A stretch of 64,000 nt of DNA from Phascolarctos cinereus (GCF_002099425.1 NW_018344226.1:1426001-1490000), one strand, 5' to 3'. Shown: positions 21,935 to 32,794, numbered from the stretch's first letter. Translations and numbers: made by a program. The notes: generated by a model not told the origin, from the sequence alone.

Positions 21935-22210
21935 AATGAGTTAGGTGGCACAGTGGATTGAGTGCTGGTCCTGGAATCAGGAAGGCCAGAGTTCAAATCC
22001 TGCCTCAGAGACTAACTAACTGTGAGATCCCTGGGCAAGTTACCTAACCTCTTTGCCTCAATTTCCTCATCTGTAAAATAAGGATCAAAATAACACCTAC
22101 ATGCGAGGGTTGTGGTGAGCATGAAAATGAGGTAACATTGGTAAAGCACTTAGCACAGTGCCTGGCACGTAGTAAGTTCTACATAAATGTTAGCTATTAT
22201 TATTATTGAT
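21935..22210 (+). mobile_element. THER1/MIR SINE, nearly complete
   Basis: Complete order: 5' 'gttaggtggcacagtggattgagtgc', core 'aactgtgagatccctgggcaagtta', 'cctcatctgtaaaataagg', 'tgcgagggttgtggtgagcat', then L2-type end 'gcctggcacgtagtaagttctacataaatgttagctatta' and an (ATT)n tail. Confidence 0.95.
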
Positions 22211-22439
22211 ACATAGTATGTAAAACAAAGTTCTTATACTTCTCTCTCCCCATCCCTGAAAACACTAGGTCCTGTAATCCAAGACAAACAACACGGAAAC
22301 ATACCCTCCACACTGTAGACAGAACATACACCAAAGGAGGAAAGAAGAATGAAGAATAAAGAAGGGCAGTGAGTAGTTACAATACATATTTGTTTCATAT
22401 TCAACTCAAGAAGAAAACTCAACAGTGGAACACAGGGAG

Positions 22440-22676
22440 AGTAAAGAGTCAAACAGTTTCAAGTTTAAGCCAAGTAGAATTTAAACCCAGGAGCACCTGA
22501 GACACTAACCAGCTGTGTGCTCATGGACAAATCACTTAACTTGTTTCTGTCTGTTTCATCACCTGTAAAATGAGAGTTGCAATGCTCTCAACTGCCTACC
22601 TTACAGGGCTGTTATGACAAAAATGCTCTGCAAACACTATATAAATGTGAGCTGTTATTATGATTATTATTCAATA
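22440..22676 (+). mobile_element. MIR SINE
   Basis: 'ctaaccagctgtgtgctcatggacaaatcactta', 'catcacctgtaaaatgagagt', 'acagggctgttatgac' and 'actatataaatgtgagctgttatta'. Confidence 0.9.
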
Positions 22677-22886
22677 AGAAGCCAAAAGTGGCTTCAAAGA
22701 GTTCCCATCAGGCAGTAGCGGAAATTATATGCACTGTAAAAAACAAACAAAAAAAAGGGTTATATTTCCCCCCTATATTTAGAGGCAAATTAAGAAGAAA
22801 AAGAAAACTCAGCTCTTTCCCAGTTTGGTTTTTCCTTTCACTCAAACCCTTTCACTGAAGAGGTGGTTAATGCATGGTAGTGCAAG

Positions 22887-23025
22887 CTCTCTGTCTCTCT
22901 GTCTCTCTCCCTCTTTCTCTCTTTCTCCTTCTCTTCCCCCCCCCCATCTTTGTATTACCAGCTCCCAGTACACTGCCTTGCTTATAGCAAGTGGTTAATA
23001 AATACTTATTGAACTGGATCAGATT
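22887..23025 (+). mobile_element. CT-rich simple sequence and L2 3' end
   Basis: 22887-22945 is (TCTC)n-like sequence ending in C9. 22946-23025 is an L2 end: 'ctttgtattaccagctcccagtacactgccttgcttatagcaagtggttaataaatactta'. Confidence 0.75.
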
Positions 23026-23059
23026 GGATTACGGCAGAAAGACTAATGAACAGAAAAAC

Positions 23060-23205
23060 TAAAGAACAAAGTTTTAAGTCTTGGCTCTTCGTCTTAGTAA
23101 CTAGGTGTGATCTCCAAGAAGTCATGTCACTAGTTCCCTCAACTATAAAATGAAGTTGTTGGACTAGATGGTCCTGAAAGTACAACATTTATGATCTTTG
23201 TATGT
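23060..23205 (+). mobile_element. THER2 SINE, 3' part
   Basis: 'ctaggtgtgatctccaagaagtcatgtcact', then L3-type tail 'gttgttggactagatggtcctgaaagtacaac'. Confidence 0.8.
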
Positions 23206-23904
23206 TTTCTATGATCTACTGATTTGGAAACTTCCTGAGTGAGGATGAGATAAAGATAACAGAAATGAAGGAGGTTTGGGGTGTTGGGGGAGGGGAAGAT
23301 CATCGGAGCTCTACAGTGTTGCTGGAGAGAAAGCTGGGAGTTGCCGGGGGTGGCTGCACAGGAGAGATATTAAACTAATTAACCTAATTCTGAGTGGATG
23401 GCCCAGAGAGCAGGAGACTTGGGAAATGAGGTCCTCAAGGGTATTCTGAGCAACGTATTTGAGGTAAAGGGAATAATCTTGGAGCAGAACCTTATGCAAT
23501 GGAAAAGCCAACATGTGGTCCCAAAGGAGTGGATCAGCTTAGTCAAAAAGATGGGGATAAAAAGACAACCCTAGCAACAATGCTGAAGATCAACAGGAAG
23601 GGTCAGTGCTGGCAACCAGGAGTGTGGCAGTGAGGGGGTGGTGTAAAGTGGAAGATAAACAGAGCTTGGACACGTGCTATGATGTGGGAGAGGAGAAGAA
23701 AGAACACATTTGGCAGATGATATCAAGGAAAATCAAAGATGGGATTTAGTCACAGACCAAATACATAGAACAAAGGACAATGAAGGGGACATCCTAACTT
23801 GAAGGTTTCTTCTTTTTTGTGTGAGGTGACTGATATGGTAGTCCCTTCACCTTCCCGGAAGGATTACCTGGGCATGGGGCAGGGTCATGGAGGAGGAGAG
23901 GGAT
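23206..23904. other. Unassigned purine-rich DNA
   Basis: About 700 bp of purine-rich sequence. It resembles the minus-strand bias of the L2 copies, but no specific L2 block could be placed. Confidence 0.4.
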
Positions 23905-24240
23905 CACAGAACCATAAACAGAGAGCTAGAGGAGATCTTAGAGGAAAGTGAACCCAACCCCCTCATTTCACAGACAAAGAAACTGAGGCCTAGAAAGGTG
24001 AAGTGATTTGCCCAGGTTCCCCTCATCCTCACCTTCATCTCGTTTACATAGCTTTAAGGTTTGCAAAGTACTTTACTTAGGTTATTTTTATTTAACCCTC
24101 ACAACAACCTTAGTACCTGTTTTGCAACTTTTATTCTTAGGGAGTTGTCAGGGACTTTGAGAGGTTAAACAACTTAGTCACACTGATAGAATATAGCGGA
24201 GGTGAGGTCTGAACCCAGATCAACTCAACTTTCAAGCAAT
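23905..24240 (-). mobile_element. THER2 and MIR SINEs in tandem
   Basis: 23905-24020 is THER2 ('gagagctagaggagatcttagagg', 'gaaactgaggcctagaaagg'), truncated after 'gatttgcccagg'. 24030-24240 is MIR ('gtttgcaaagtactttac', 'ccctcacaacaaccttagtacc', 'tgaggtctgaacccaga'). Confidence 0.8.
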
Positions 24241-24244
24241 ATGC

Positions 24245-24700
24245 ACATACACGATAATTTTTGGGGGAAAGCACTATCAGCTAGGGATCAGGAAAGGTTT
24301 TATGGAGAATGTAGCAGTTGGGCAGAGGCTTAAAGGAAATTACATATTCTAAGAAACAGAAATAAGGAACACATTCCAGGCATAGGAGACAGTCTGCCTC
24401 AAGTCATGGAAACTGATGATTGACTATCATGCTTTACGGTACAGTTTGGCTAGAGCATAGAGTGCATGAACAGGATTTGGTATGCATAGTGTACACAGTA
24501 AAGTTCCATATGGCAGGAAAGATAGTTTGGGGTCTGGTTGTGAAGGCCTTTAAATTCAAAACAGGGATGATTATATTTGCTTCTAGAAGTAATTGAGAAT
24601 GACTGGAGTTTATTAAGTACGGGGAGTGACATAGTCAGACCTGCCTTTTAGGAACCTCACTTTGGTAGATGTGTGGAGGACTGGCCATCACATGATAAAA
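24245..24700 (-). mobile_element. L2 LINE, RT C-terminal region
   Basis: 'ggttttatggagaatgtagcagttgggcagaggcttaaagg', 'cattccaggcataggagacagtctg', 'ggttgtgaaggcctttaaattc', 'gagtttattaagtacggggagtgacatagtcagacctgc' follow the reverse L2 order closely. Confidence 0.88.
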
Positions 24701-25909
24701 CGTTCAGATGAAGCAACTGCTGGCGATGAGGGTTCTCTGATGTTTTATGATGGAGGAAGTACCCACACTGGCTAAATGAAGTATCCTTGAAGTCTGTCTT
24801 TTATATATTTGCAAAGCACTTAACTACATTCCATAGCCTCCTGGGGATACATAAACCATGTCAATTGTGACAAGTTCCATTTTGGTGGCTGTTCTCAAAG
24901 TTTTAGATCCTCAAGAAAAATAAAGATAAATAAATAAATAAAAGTGTGTGCATGTGTGCATGTGCATGAATGTACAATATTATGATATTCACAAGAGAGT
25001 CTCTAACTCTGTTTCAGAAAATGAAATGGGTGTGTTTACATGATCAGGAGTGTTTGGGAAGAAATTACACAATCTCATGTCATTTTCCTAAGATATTTGA
25101 AGTTGAACACAAACCAAGAGCACATCTGGGTCTGGGGCTCACTTAAGCCTCCCATGTAAGAATGAAGATGAGTGCCAAGAGTTCCTGAAGCTCATAAATG
25201 TCTCACTGTTGATGATTCCCCTTTGCTAGGGTGGAAAGGATAACAACAGTTTTCCTTAAATATATGAAATTGCAATCAGCTGTTTAGGCCTCCTGCTGAC
25301 CATACTCTTTGTCCTCTACTGGAAACTGAACACACATGGAGGGACTGCAAGGGGTTGGGGCCTGAGGGGGTAAGAATAAAATGGGGGGGAGGAAAGGGTT
25401 AGGAGGAGAAGTTGGAGAGAAAACAAGAAAACAAAAGAAAAACCTCCACATTTTTTATTTCACTGGAAAACTAGGCCCGATGGGGAATGTGCCTGGCACA
25501 TACTCAGTGATCAGTCATTACCATCTTCTCATTGATGATTACAATGAACATTAATAAGAAAGAGTTCTGTGAGAAGTGGCGCAAACATTGGCCCATGTTT
25601 TCTTTTTAACTTTGATTTGAATCACCCTTTGCTGCTGTGTATCTGAATTCATTGTGGCCTGGCATCTAGTACTGCCAGTGAACTGCTGCCAAGGTATTCA
25701 TTTGGCCCTAGATTCCCTGTGATGGATAATGTTGGGTTGCTGTCTAATGAAGAGTAAGTAGACAGTGTCTACAGACATAATCTGGACAAGGTTGTCTTCT
25801 ATATGGTTAGTTCCAGGGCAGGGAAGGGCTGTAGCCCATGATTCCTTCCTTTTCTTTTTGTTTCAAGTTTTATTTTTTGAAAAATAATTTTCATCATGGC
25901 GTTTAGCTC
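24701..25909. other. Unassigned DNA
   Basis: (TAAA)n at 24922-24942 and a short TG-rich run at 24945-24965. The remainder has no recognised element. 25250-25340 is mixed-composition unique sequence. Confidence 0.4.
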
Positions 25910-26367
25910 TCACATCCCAGTCAGGTCTGGCACACCCAATGTTTCTGGGCAGCCCCTGAAGATTTTACCCTTTTGGCCTAAGTGCCCATCCCACAGAGCC
26001 TGATAAAAAGGCAGCCACTGGGATTCAGTTAAGCAAAACAGGCTGGTGAGCCTGAGAACACAGACATAAACACACACAAACAAAGGCACACGTGTGTATT
26101 CCACAGGGTCGAGTTCCTCTTTGGTAAGTGGTTCCACTTTTTTTTTTTTGTGGGAACCTATTGTTATGGGGAATTGACCTTTGAATCTTCCCTCAATTGG
26201 CACAGTGCCATCCTCTGTCCTTCCTGAGGGGACAGTGAGCATCTGTGGAGTTTGCACTGTGTTAGTGCCCAGATAAACAACAAAACCAACAGCCATAACA
26301 TTTTTTTCTCCAGCAGCAGCTGAACAAGGAATTTTAAAAGCAAACGCCCATAGAAACTATACCACAA
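25910..26367 (-). other. Two overlapping open frames of unknown nature
   Basis: The minus strand has a 128-codon frame (26296 to 25910) overlapped by a 67-codon frame (26367 to 26164). The first contains protein-like strings (TVPSGRTEDGTVPIEG and, after a poly-lysine run from a T10 tract, EPLTKEELDPVEY). I recognise no family, Kozak context is weak, and no poly(A) tail or splice sites are clear. Possibly a decayed retrocopy, more likely chance. Confidence 0.15.
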
Positions 26368-26544
26368 TGTCTATATTCTTAGTCAAAATATACTTTTCCA
26401 CTTCATGACAATATTCTAGCATATCATGAACATTCCCTGACTGCTCGTCTAAACCTAAGCAATTCAAAGACAAGAGAGTAGCTGTTAAAACTTAAAACTG
26501 TTGATTTCTAGTAAGCTATATGGATAATAAGATAACATACTTAC
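26368..26544. other. Unassigned DNA
   Basis: No feature recognised. Confidence 0.4.
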
Positions 26545-26740
26545 AGAATATTTTATGGTTACAGAACATTTTATGCACTTTTCATCCTCACAATAACCCT
26601 CTAAGGTGCAGGTATCATTATCGTCATTTGATACATGAGGAAGCCGAGGGTTAGAGAATGTCAGCTCCTTGAGGGAAAGCTAGATTCCTTTTTTTTCTTC
26701 TTCTGTCTTTGTATTTCCAGGGCCTACACAAGGCCTTTCT
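26545..26740. mobile_element. MIR (minus) joined to L2 3' end (plus)
   Basis: 26545-26658: 'cctcacaataaccctctaaggtgcaggtatcattatcgtcattt' (MIR complement). 26660-26740: 'tgtcagctccttgagggaaagc' and 'gtctttgtatttccagggcct' (L2). Confidence 0.75.
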
Positions 26741-26934
26741 GAATCTGCTTATCTGCTAATATCTCTCTATTGCCTTTTCCTCTTTCCTGAAATGGTAATC
26801 TATTTATTTTAATTCTATTACAGAGGAAGTGTTTATTTATATTGGTAAAAGGAGTTCTTCACTGGCAGCTCCTATATTAATGAATTCACAGGTCTGATTA
26901 AAAAATTAATACACACACATACAGAGGTTGTTCT

Positions 26935-27180
26935 CTTTTGATAGAATATAAGCTCTGAGAAGGCAGAGACTGTTTTATTTTTTGTATCCCTAGCACTGAC
27001 AAATGTTTAATAAATGTTGATTGCTAGTATAGTGCTTTGCACACAGTAAGTGCTTAATAAATATTTGTTGCATTGAGTCGAATTAAGCAACTTTCACAAG
27101 AATGTTGTGAGAGGGGTGCCACTGGGACTTGAATCCAAATTTTCTAATGCCTCCTGTGCTCTTTCCATTAAACTGACTAT
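26935..27180. mobile_element. L2 3' end (plus) followed by MIR fragment (minus)
   Basis: 26935-27080: 'atagaatataagctctgagaaggcagagactg', 'gtatccctagcactgacaaatgtttaataaatg', and a second end 'cacacagtaagtgcttaataaa', so the L2 terminus is locally duplicated. 27095-27180 resembles MIR core complement ('gggacttgaatccaaattttc'). Confidence 0.75.
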
Positions 27181-27567
27181 GGCAAGTTTTAGTCTTAGGT
27201 TTTAGCTCCATGGAAAATATGACTGTGATTAATCACAGGGTGAATTCTTTTTCATTACTCAACACAAATATGTAAAAGATTGCTTGGACTCTTCCAGTGG
27301 AATTTAACAATCCAAATTCCAGCTGTTCCCTGAAGCTGGGGATATGTCCCTTGGCTTCAAAATCTGAAGAAAAAATAAAAATAACAGAGATGATCATCTA
27401 AAATAAGCCTTAGGGTGGTAGCCAAACACAAAAGGAAAGCAAGATGGAATACTTATATTATAGGGGAGAAGACCATTTGTATATGCGTGGCTTCCAGGAC
27501 CTGTCCCAAGTATACTGACAAAGTATTATTGTCTCCTTTACTTACAGAGCCTTACATCAATTGTATT
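27181..27567. other. Unassigned DNA
   Basis: No feature recognised. Confidence 0.4.
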
Positions 27568-27771
27568 CGTTTTTGTTGCTATTGCGGTTGTTTCAGTCAT
27601 GTCCAGACTCCTTGTCCTTCCATTTCAGGTTTTCTTGACAAAGACCCTGGAGTGGTTTGCCATTTCCTTCTGTAGCTCATTTTACTGATGAGGAAACTGA
27701 GGTAAACAGGGTTAAGTGACTTGCCCAGGGTCACATGGGTTTTAAGTATCTGAGGCCAGACTTGAACTCAA
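27568..27771 (-). mobile_element. MAR1 SINE, 5'-truncated
   Basis: RTE-like tail complement 'tttcagtcatgtccagactccttgtcctt', 'ttgccatttccttctgtagctca', core 'gttaagtgacttgcccagggtcacatgg'. The 5' end is lost into the adjoining microsatellite. Confidence 0.93.
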
Positions 27772-27822
27772 TATATATCTATATCTATGGATATAGATAT
27801 AGATATAGATATAGATATAGAT

Positions 27823-27859
<37 letters not shown>

Positions 27860-27866
27860 CAGATAT
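27772..27866. repeat. (GATATA)n / (GATA)n microsatellite
   Basis: A hexamer block, tatagatatagatatagata, passes into about ten GATA tetramers, starting inside the truncated SINE. Frames across it (ISIYLSIY) are artefacts. Confidence 0.97.
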
Positions 27867-28104
27867 GTGCAATGACACAAGCACTTTGGTAGGGAGGCAT
27901 TCTAGACATAAAGAATCTTAATTGCAACGTATCCTTAGCCAAATGTACAAGGGCCAAGCCCTAAGTCCCAGCAACACAGGATTAAATGATGAACCTTCAA
28001 GCAAAAACAACAACAAGCAGGGTATCCCTTACCCCTTGCTGTATTATTTGTTGTCAAATAATAATACTTGATTTTGTACAAAATGCTTTTATACACACAC
28101 AAGC

Positions 28105-28170
28105 CTCGATTTCCTCATCTGTAAATTGGGAACAAGAATACCTGTATTACTCGACTCACAAGGATCATAA
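28105..28170 (+). mobile_element. MIR fragment
   Basis: 'gcctcgatttcctcatctgtaaattgggaacaagaatacctg' is the MIR 3' half. Confidence 0.7.
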
Positions 28171-28174
28171 TCTA

Positions 28175-28715
28175 GCCTGTTCTCTAATCCCCTTATGGAG
28201 CATTACATCTCCCACTTCTCTTGCCTTTGCCCAGTGTTCCCCATGCCTAGGATTTTCTTTTCACTTTCCTCCACCTCTTAGACCACCTTAACTCCCATCG
28301 ACACTCCTACACGGGGCCCTTCCTGATTTTCCCTTAGAGCCACACTTCCCCCCCACCCTCCACCCCAATCCTTTAGATTTCAGAAGTGACTTGGCTTGTT
28401 TTCAGTTTATTTATGTGTTTACATGGTACATCCCCTCACTAGTGCCTTTTGACTTTCTTTTTGGCCTCTGTATCCCCAGTGCCTAACAGAGATAGTACTC
28501 CACACAGAGCAAATTCTTTTTTTTTCCTTTTTGGTGAGGCAATCAGGGTTAAGTGACTTGCCCAGGGTCACACAGCTAGTGTGTAGCATATGTCTGAGGC
28601 TAGATTTGAACGCAGGTCCTCCTGACTCCAGGGCCAGTGCTCTATCCACTGTGCCATCTAGCTGCCCCTACATAGCAAGTTCTTAAGAAATACTTATTAA
28701 ATGAATGAATATGAT
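28175..28715 (+). mobile_element. L2 LINE 3' end, split by a SINE
   Basis: 'cccatgcctaggattttcttttcac', 'ctggtaca'-like UTR sequence and 'ggcctctgtatccccagtgcctaacagag'. After the SINE the terminus resumes: 'catagcaagttcttaagaaatacttattaaatgaatgaa'. Confidence 0.85.
28509..28668 (-). mobile_element. WSINE/SINE1-type SINE nested in L2
   Basis: T-rich start, then 'ggtgaggcaatcagggttaagtgacttgcccagggtcacacagctag', ending 'gtgccatctagctgcccc'. The flanks agcaaattctt and agcaagttctt are a TSD with one mismatch. Confidence 0.95.
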
Positions 28716-28744
28716 CTTCACATGGACCAAGTTAAGTAAGTATG

Positions 28745-29105
28745 GTGGACATTGTTACTTTTCTTTGACAGGTGTGGAAACTGAGGCACAGACTGGCCCA
28801 ATGGCCTCATACTTTCATAGCTGGAGATCATCTAATCCAATCCTTTTATTTATTTATTTGTTTATTTGGTTTTTTGGTGAGGTAATTGGGGTTAAGTGAC
28901 TTGCTTAGGGTCACACAGCCAGGAAGTATCAAGTGTCTGAGGCCTGATTTGAACTCAGGTTCTCCTGTCTCCAGGATCGATGCTCTATCACTGCCCCACC
29001 TAGCTGTCCCAATCCTTTTATTTTTGATATGGGGAAAATGAGGTCCAGAGAAGCTTGCTGATTTGCCTGAAGTCACACATTGAGTTAGTGGCAAATCATA
29101 GCCAC
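28745..29105 (-). mobile_element. THER2-like SINE remnants split by another SINE
   Basis: 28745-28851 contains 'gtgtggaaactgaggcacagactgg' and 'catagctggagatcatctaatccaatcc'. After the insertion, 'gatatggggaaaatgaggtccagagaagc' and 'cctgaagtcacacattgagttagtgg' continue on the same strand. Two adjacent SINEs may be involved. Confidence 0.7.
28852..29010 (-). mobile_element. WSINE/SINE1-type SINE with perfect TSD
   Basis: 'ttttttggtgaggtaattggggttaagtgacttgcttagggtcacacagcc', ending 'cacctagctgtccc'. A perfect 13-bp TSD, aatccttttattt, lies at 28839-28851 and 29011-29023. The tail has become TATT/TGTT repeats. Confidence 0.96.
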
Positions 29106-30121
29106 CATTCACTTCCCTTCTTCCTTATTTCAATCTGTATCACCAAATCTATCCTCATGTAAAGGATGCAGCACTCTTGGGTCTCCCAATATACTTCCAG
29201 TCTTAAAGAGAGAAACCAGCAATAAAATGGATCTGTTGTAGTTGTCTGGTCCCTTTTGCCAAAGGACTTAGGTCCTAAATGAAAGGAAATCCTAAAAGTA
29301 AACACCCCCTTTCAATCACTTGCAAATCACCTCCTTCCCTTTCCCACAGGGATGCAATCCTTTGCTCTAAGCATTGAGAAATTGCTGAAAGGGAGAAATA
29401 AATGTTCCTCTAAATTCCAATTAACTTTGCCCCTGATTATTGTGTAACTCAGTGTGAGTCACTGTTCTTTAGTAAATGGGGGTGAGAATCTCAAAGATTA
29501 ATGAAGCTTTTGGAGAGTGGCAGCAGCCTAAGTCTTAGATGTTTTTACAGCTCCTTGCCCATTTTGCTCCTTTTGTTGTTAGGATGACGATAAGAAAAAG
29601 GAGAGGAAATGATGCAGATAAATGTGTAAACTTTTTTTTTTATCATGCAATACACAAGCCTTCACCAACAAAGCTCCTCTGCAGTGATTTATTTCCCTTT
29701 TTTATATGAATCGGTGGTTTCAGTCCCCTCTCTTTATGTACACCAATGAAACCAAAATTAGACTTCAGGCAAAACTAGCTACAAAACTTCTGACAGAGTC
29801 AATAAAGAAATAATACAAATTCCAGCGGGTCACACCAAGAAAACAAATAGGCCCAGGATCTGAGAAAGGCTGCCTGAATGGAATACTCACATGTCCTCCC
29901 AGTTGGGTTTGCTTTTTGACAACAAACTCTGATTTATACGGGGAAAACTACAGAACCCTTTCTTGGAGGTCTTTGCATTGCAAGTTGAAGGGAATTACCT
30001 TCTCCTAGCAAGCAGCAAGTATTACTTTCAATAGACATTTGTTTCTATTCCGGCTACAAAGGTGACACACTCTGACATTACTTATCTATATCAGTTTTTC
30101 TCTCTTCCCTCCTTCACCCCC
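29106..30121. other. Repeat-poor DNA with candidate conserved block
   Basis: No repeat recognised. 29380-29620 is complex sequence with 'ccaattaactttg' and 'cctgattattgtgtaac' and is a candidate conserved noncoding element by appearance only. 29625-29645 holds a T-run. Confidence 0.4.
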
Positions 30122-30515
30122 ATGTGAGTTCCTTGAGAGCAGAATCTGTTTTTTTTCCCTTTCATTTGACCTCCAGTAACCCCAATGTCTTTCACATAGT
30201 AGGTCCTTAATAAATGCTAGCTGAATGGAATTAAACAAGTATTTATTGAATACCTATTACACGTCCTTCACTAGGCTACAAGGTGCTATTGAGGTAGAGA
30301 CAAGCACATGCTAATTAAGTTCAACTTAATTAGCCTACTATGGAGCTAAAACTAAGAACTAGAAACATGGAGGAACCATTACCTAACTCTTAATATGAGA
30401 TACAATTCAGAGGGAAGAGATTAGTGATGGCAGAAGTAATAAAGATGGTTTCATGGAGGAAGCAGAAACTTGATCTGCACCCTGAAGGACAGAAGGGAAT
30501 TTCAGGTTGGAGAAG
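30122..30515. mobile_element. Two L2 3' ends, tail to tail
   Basis: 30122-30235 is plus ('gtgagttccttgagagcagaatctg', 'cacatagtaggtccttaataaatgc'). 30236-30515 is minus ('gtatttattgaatacctattac', later 'ggaagcagaaacttgatctgcaccctgaaggac'). Confidence 0.8.
30310..30334. repeat. 25-bp perfect palindrome
   Basis: gctaattaagtt-c-aacttaattagc: two 12-base arms around one central base, each carrying a TAATTA homeodomain-type core. It lies within the minus-strand L2 piece. Confidence 0.97.
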
Positions 30516-30517
30516 AA

Positions 30518-30768
30518 CAATACAGCTAACATTTATGTAGTGCTTCCTATGTGCCAGGCACTGTGCTAAGTGTTTTATGGTTATTATCTCATTTGATTCT
30601 CACAACAACCCTGGGAGTAGGCTATATTATCATCATCTCCATTTTACAAATGAGGAAACTGAGGCAGAGAGTGGTTAAAGGACTTGCTAGTGTCTCGAGG
30701 CCAGATTCAAACTCAAGTCTTCCAGACTCCAGACCTAGTACTTTATTCACTGTATCACTTAGCTGCAA
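30518..30768 (-). mobile_element. THER1/MIR SINE, near complete
   Basis: 'tagtgcttcctatgtgccaggcactgtgctaagtg', 'ctcatttgattctcacaacaaccctggg', 'gaggaaactgaggcagagagtgg', 'ttcactgtatcacttagctgc'. Confidence 0.95.
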
Positions 30769-30834
30769 TGAAAAGATAATAGAAGCATAAATGAACACAT
30801 TGAGATTAGCTTGGTTGGATAAAAGCATGAGAAG

Positions 30835-30965
30835 GATGTTGTGTGGTGCCCTCCACGCTCCACCATGCTTCTGTGGGCAGGGCTCGCTTCATGCTTGCCT
30901 TTCCAGTCTCAACACAGGTTCCTGCACATAAGAATTGCTTAATAAATGTCTGTTGGACTGCATTA
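30835..30965 (+). mobile_element. L2 3' end, diverged
   Basis: 'ctgcacataagaattgcttaataaatgtctgttggact' is an L2-type terminus. The upstream part is weakly matched. Confidence 0.55.
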
Positions 30966-32235
30966 GAGGTGTGGTTTGGATAAGTAGGACACATTTCTAA
31001 TTCCCTCTGGTAGTACTCAGAGACTTAGGCTTCTGCCAATCACCAGCTATAACTGTAGCAACTGCCCCCTGGGCAGTAGTCTTATTAGCCTTATAGATAC
31101 ATTCTGGCATTCTGGTCAACTGTGCCACACTCTGGAAAGTATGGGAACTTGTTTTCTGGAAAAGAAGTCAACTGAGTAATGGAGAAAATGGAAAAAAAAA
31201 CCCCATAGGCAATCTGTAAAAGCTGCCAGACTTCCTACTGAAGGTAGAGAGTAGATTTTCCTAGCTTCCCTAGAAGGAATGAAAAGAATACAGTAATTGC
31301 AAATGTGCTTATCTGGCCTTATTGTATGCATACCTTATTTTCATCTCTGGGCAGGTTCATCTAACTATGAAGCTAAGGTAGGTCCTAGCACCTTCTTCAG
31401 AAATAGAAAACAATTAGCCAACCATTTATCTTCTATAATTTGGGTAAATTGCTGCCTAGAAGCAGGGTACTGGACCAGATGACCTGATAATATCCCTCTA
31501 GCCACAGAATTCTCTGAATATACACATGGAAGAGAACAAAAATAGACAGATCCCTCTGTTAAGTGTATCTTGTAACATCAGATGTATAAGTTATTGATTC
31601 GAAGTAATACATGTGGATTTCCCATACTTGTCACTTCCTCTTTCTATCACCCTTAGTTAAAGGTAACATTAGTCTCTTGTGTCTTACTGTAACTCTAGAA
31701 GGAAAAAGGAACACCAGCTCTGTTAACAAGAAGTGAATTAAATGCAGTAAAGAAAAACTGCCATGTAACCGCTGGGGATGGAATTATTATCTATTGTATT
31801 ATTGTTTCTAGGAGATGGGCATTAGGGGAGTCTCACCTGATAAGACAAAGAAACCTCATTTCCTGTTGTTGGAAACTGGACAGGTGACATCACTAAAAAT
31901 CAATCAAAGAGTACAGTCTTCTTCAGGCAGACAGACGAACTGGCTGACCTCGTAGGTTTTCTCTATCTCTAATCTCTGTTTTGAGGCCCTGGTATTCAAT
32001 ATTTGCTGGCATAGTATGTCAAGATGGTATAGAGGGAGATCTATAAACATTGCACAAATGTATGTACCCAGTTCTCTTACCACTTGCTATACATTCTTTT
32101 TTCTGCCCAAAGTCAAGTTTGTAAAGACAATTAATTAAAAAAAGTGTTCTATTTGTCCCCTAGGCGGGATCAGAGTTATGAAGATCTGATCCTCCTTCTG
32201 TCCTTAGGTTAGCCTGCTCATCACTATTGTAACCT
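30966..32235. other. Repeat-poor DNA
   Basis: About 1.27 kb without recognised repeats, with A-runs and mixed composition. No exon-like frame over about 70 codons. Confidence 0.4.
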
Positions 32236-32345
32236 TGATTAAGTTCAGGACATATTTATAAGTGCTTACTATGTTTTGTTGTTGGATTCCAGGCCTTGGG
32301 TGCTAGAAACTTTTAATCTAGAAAGAGTAAAATACAAATAAAAAT
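32236..32345 (-). mobile_element. L2 3' end fragment
   Basis: 'acatatttataagtgcttactatg' and 'aggccttgggtgctagaaac...atctagaaagagtaaaatacaaataaa' weakly follow the reverse L2 UTR. Confidence 0.5.
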
Positions 32346-32644
32346 GACTAAATGCACATAGGAGGTCAATCATCAAGTCACCAGAGTTTAGAAAGCAGAA
32401 ATCATTTCAAGGTGAGTTAATTGAAAAAAACAAAACCAAACCATGGAGGATGTGATACCTGAACCAAATCACAGATTTCAACAGGTAGAGAAGTCAGATG
32501 ATCCCCCCCCCCTTACCCCCCAAGCATGAGAAGCAATGCGGATGAATGTACAGAGTTAGGAGACCAAGAAGATGAGATTAAAAAGCAGGGACTAGTCCAG
32601 TTTGGATGGAACATAAGGTGAGTGAAGAGGGTCATACGATGCAT

Positions 32645-32790
32645 TTAGAATCATGGAATCCAAACTCAGAGGTCATTAAGTCCTATCTCTTCTCTTTCCA
32701 GACACAAAGAGGTGAGGTCAGATCGCAAAACCTGGCAGCACCCAGGATTTGAACTCAGGACTTTTCCCAGTGTACCATGGATGTACTACA
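32645..32790 (-). mobile_element. THER2 SINE
   Basis: 'agaatcatggaatccaaactcagaggtcattaagtcc', 'cacaaagaggtgaggtcag', 'ggatttgaactcaggac'. Confidence 0.8.
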
Positions 32791-32794
32791 AGAT

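Noticed and set aside
27742-27957. Membrane-like frame with IYLSIYIYIY
   Set aside because: Artefact of the GATA microsatellite.
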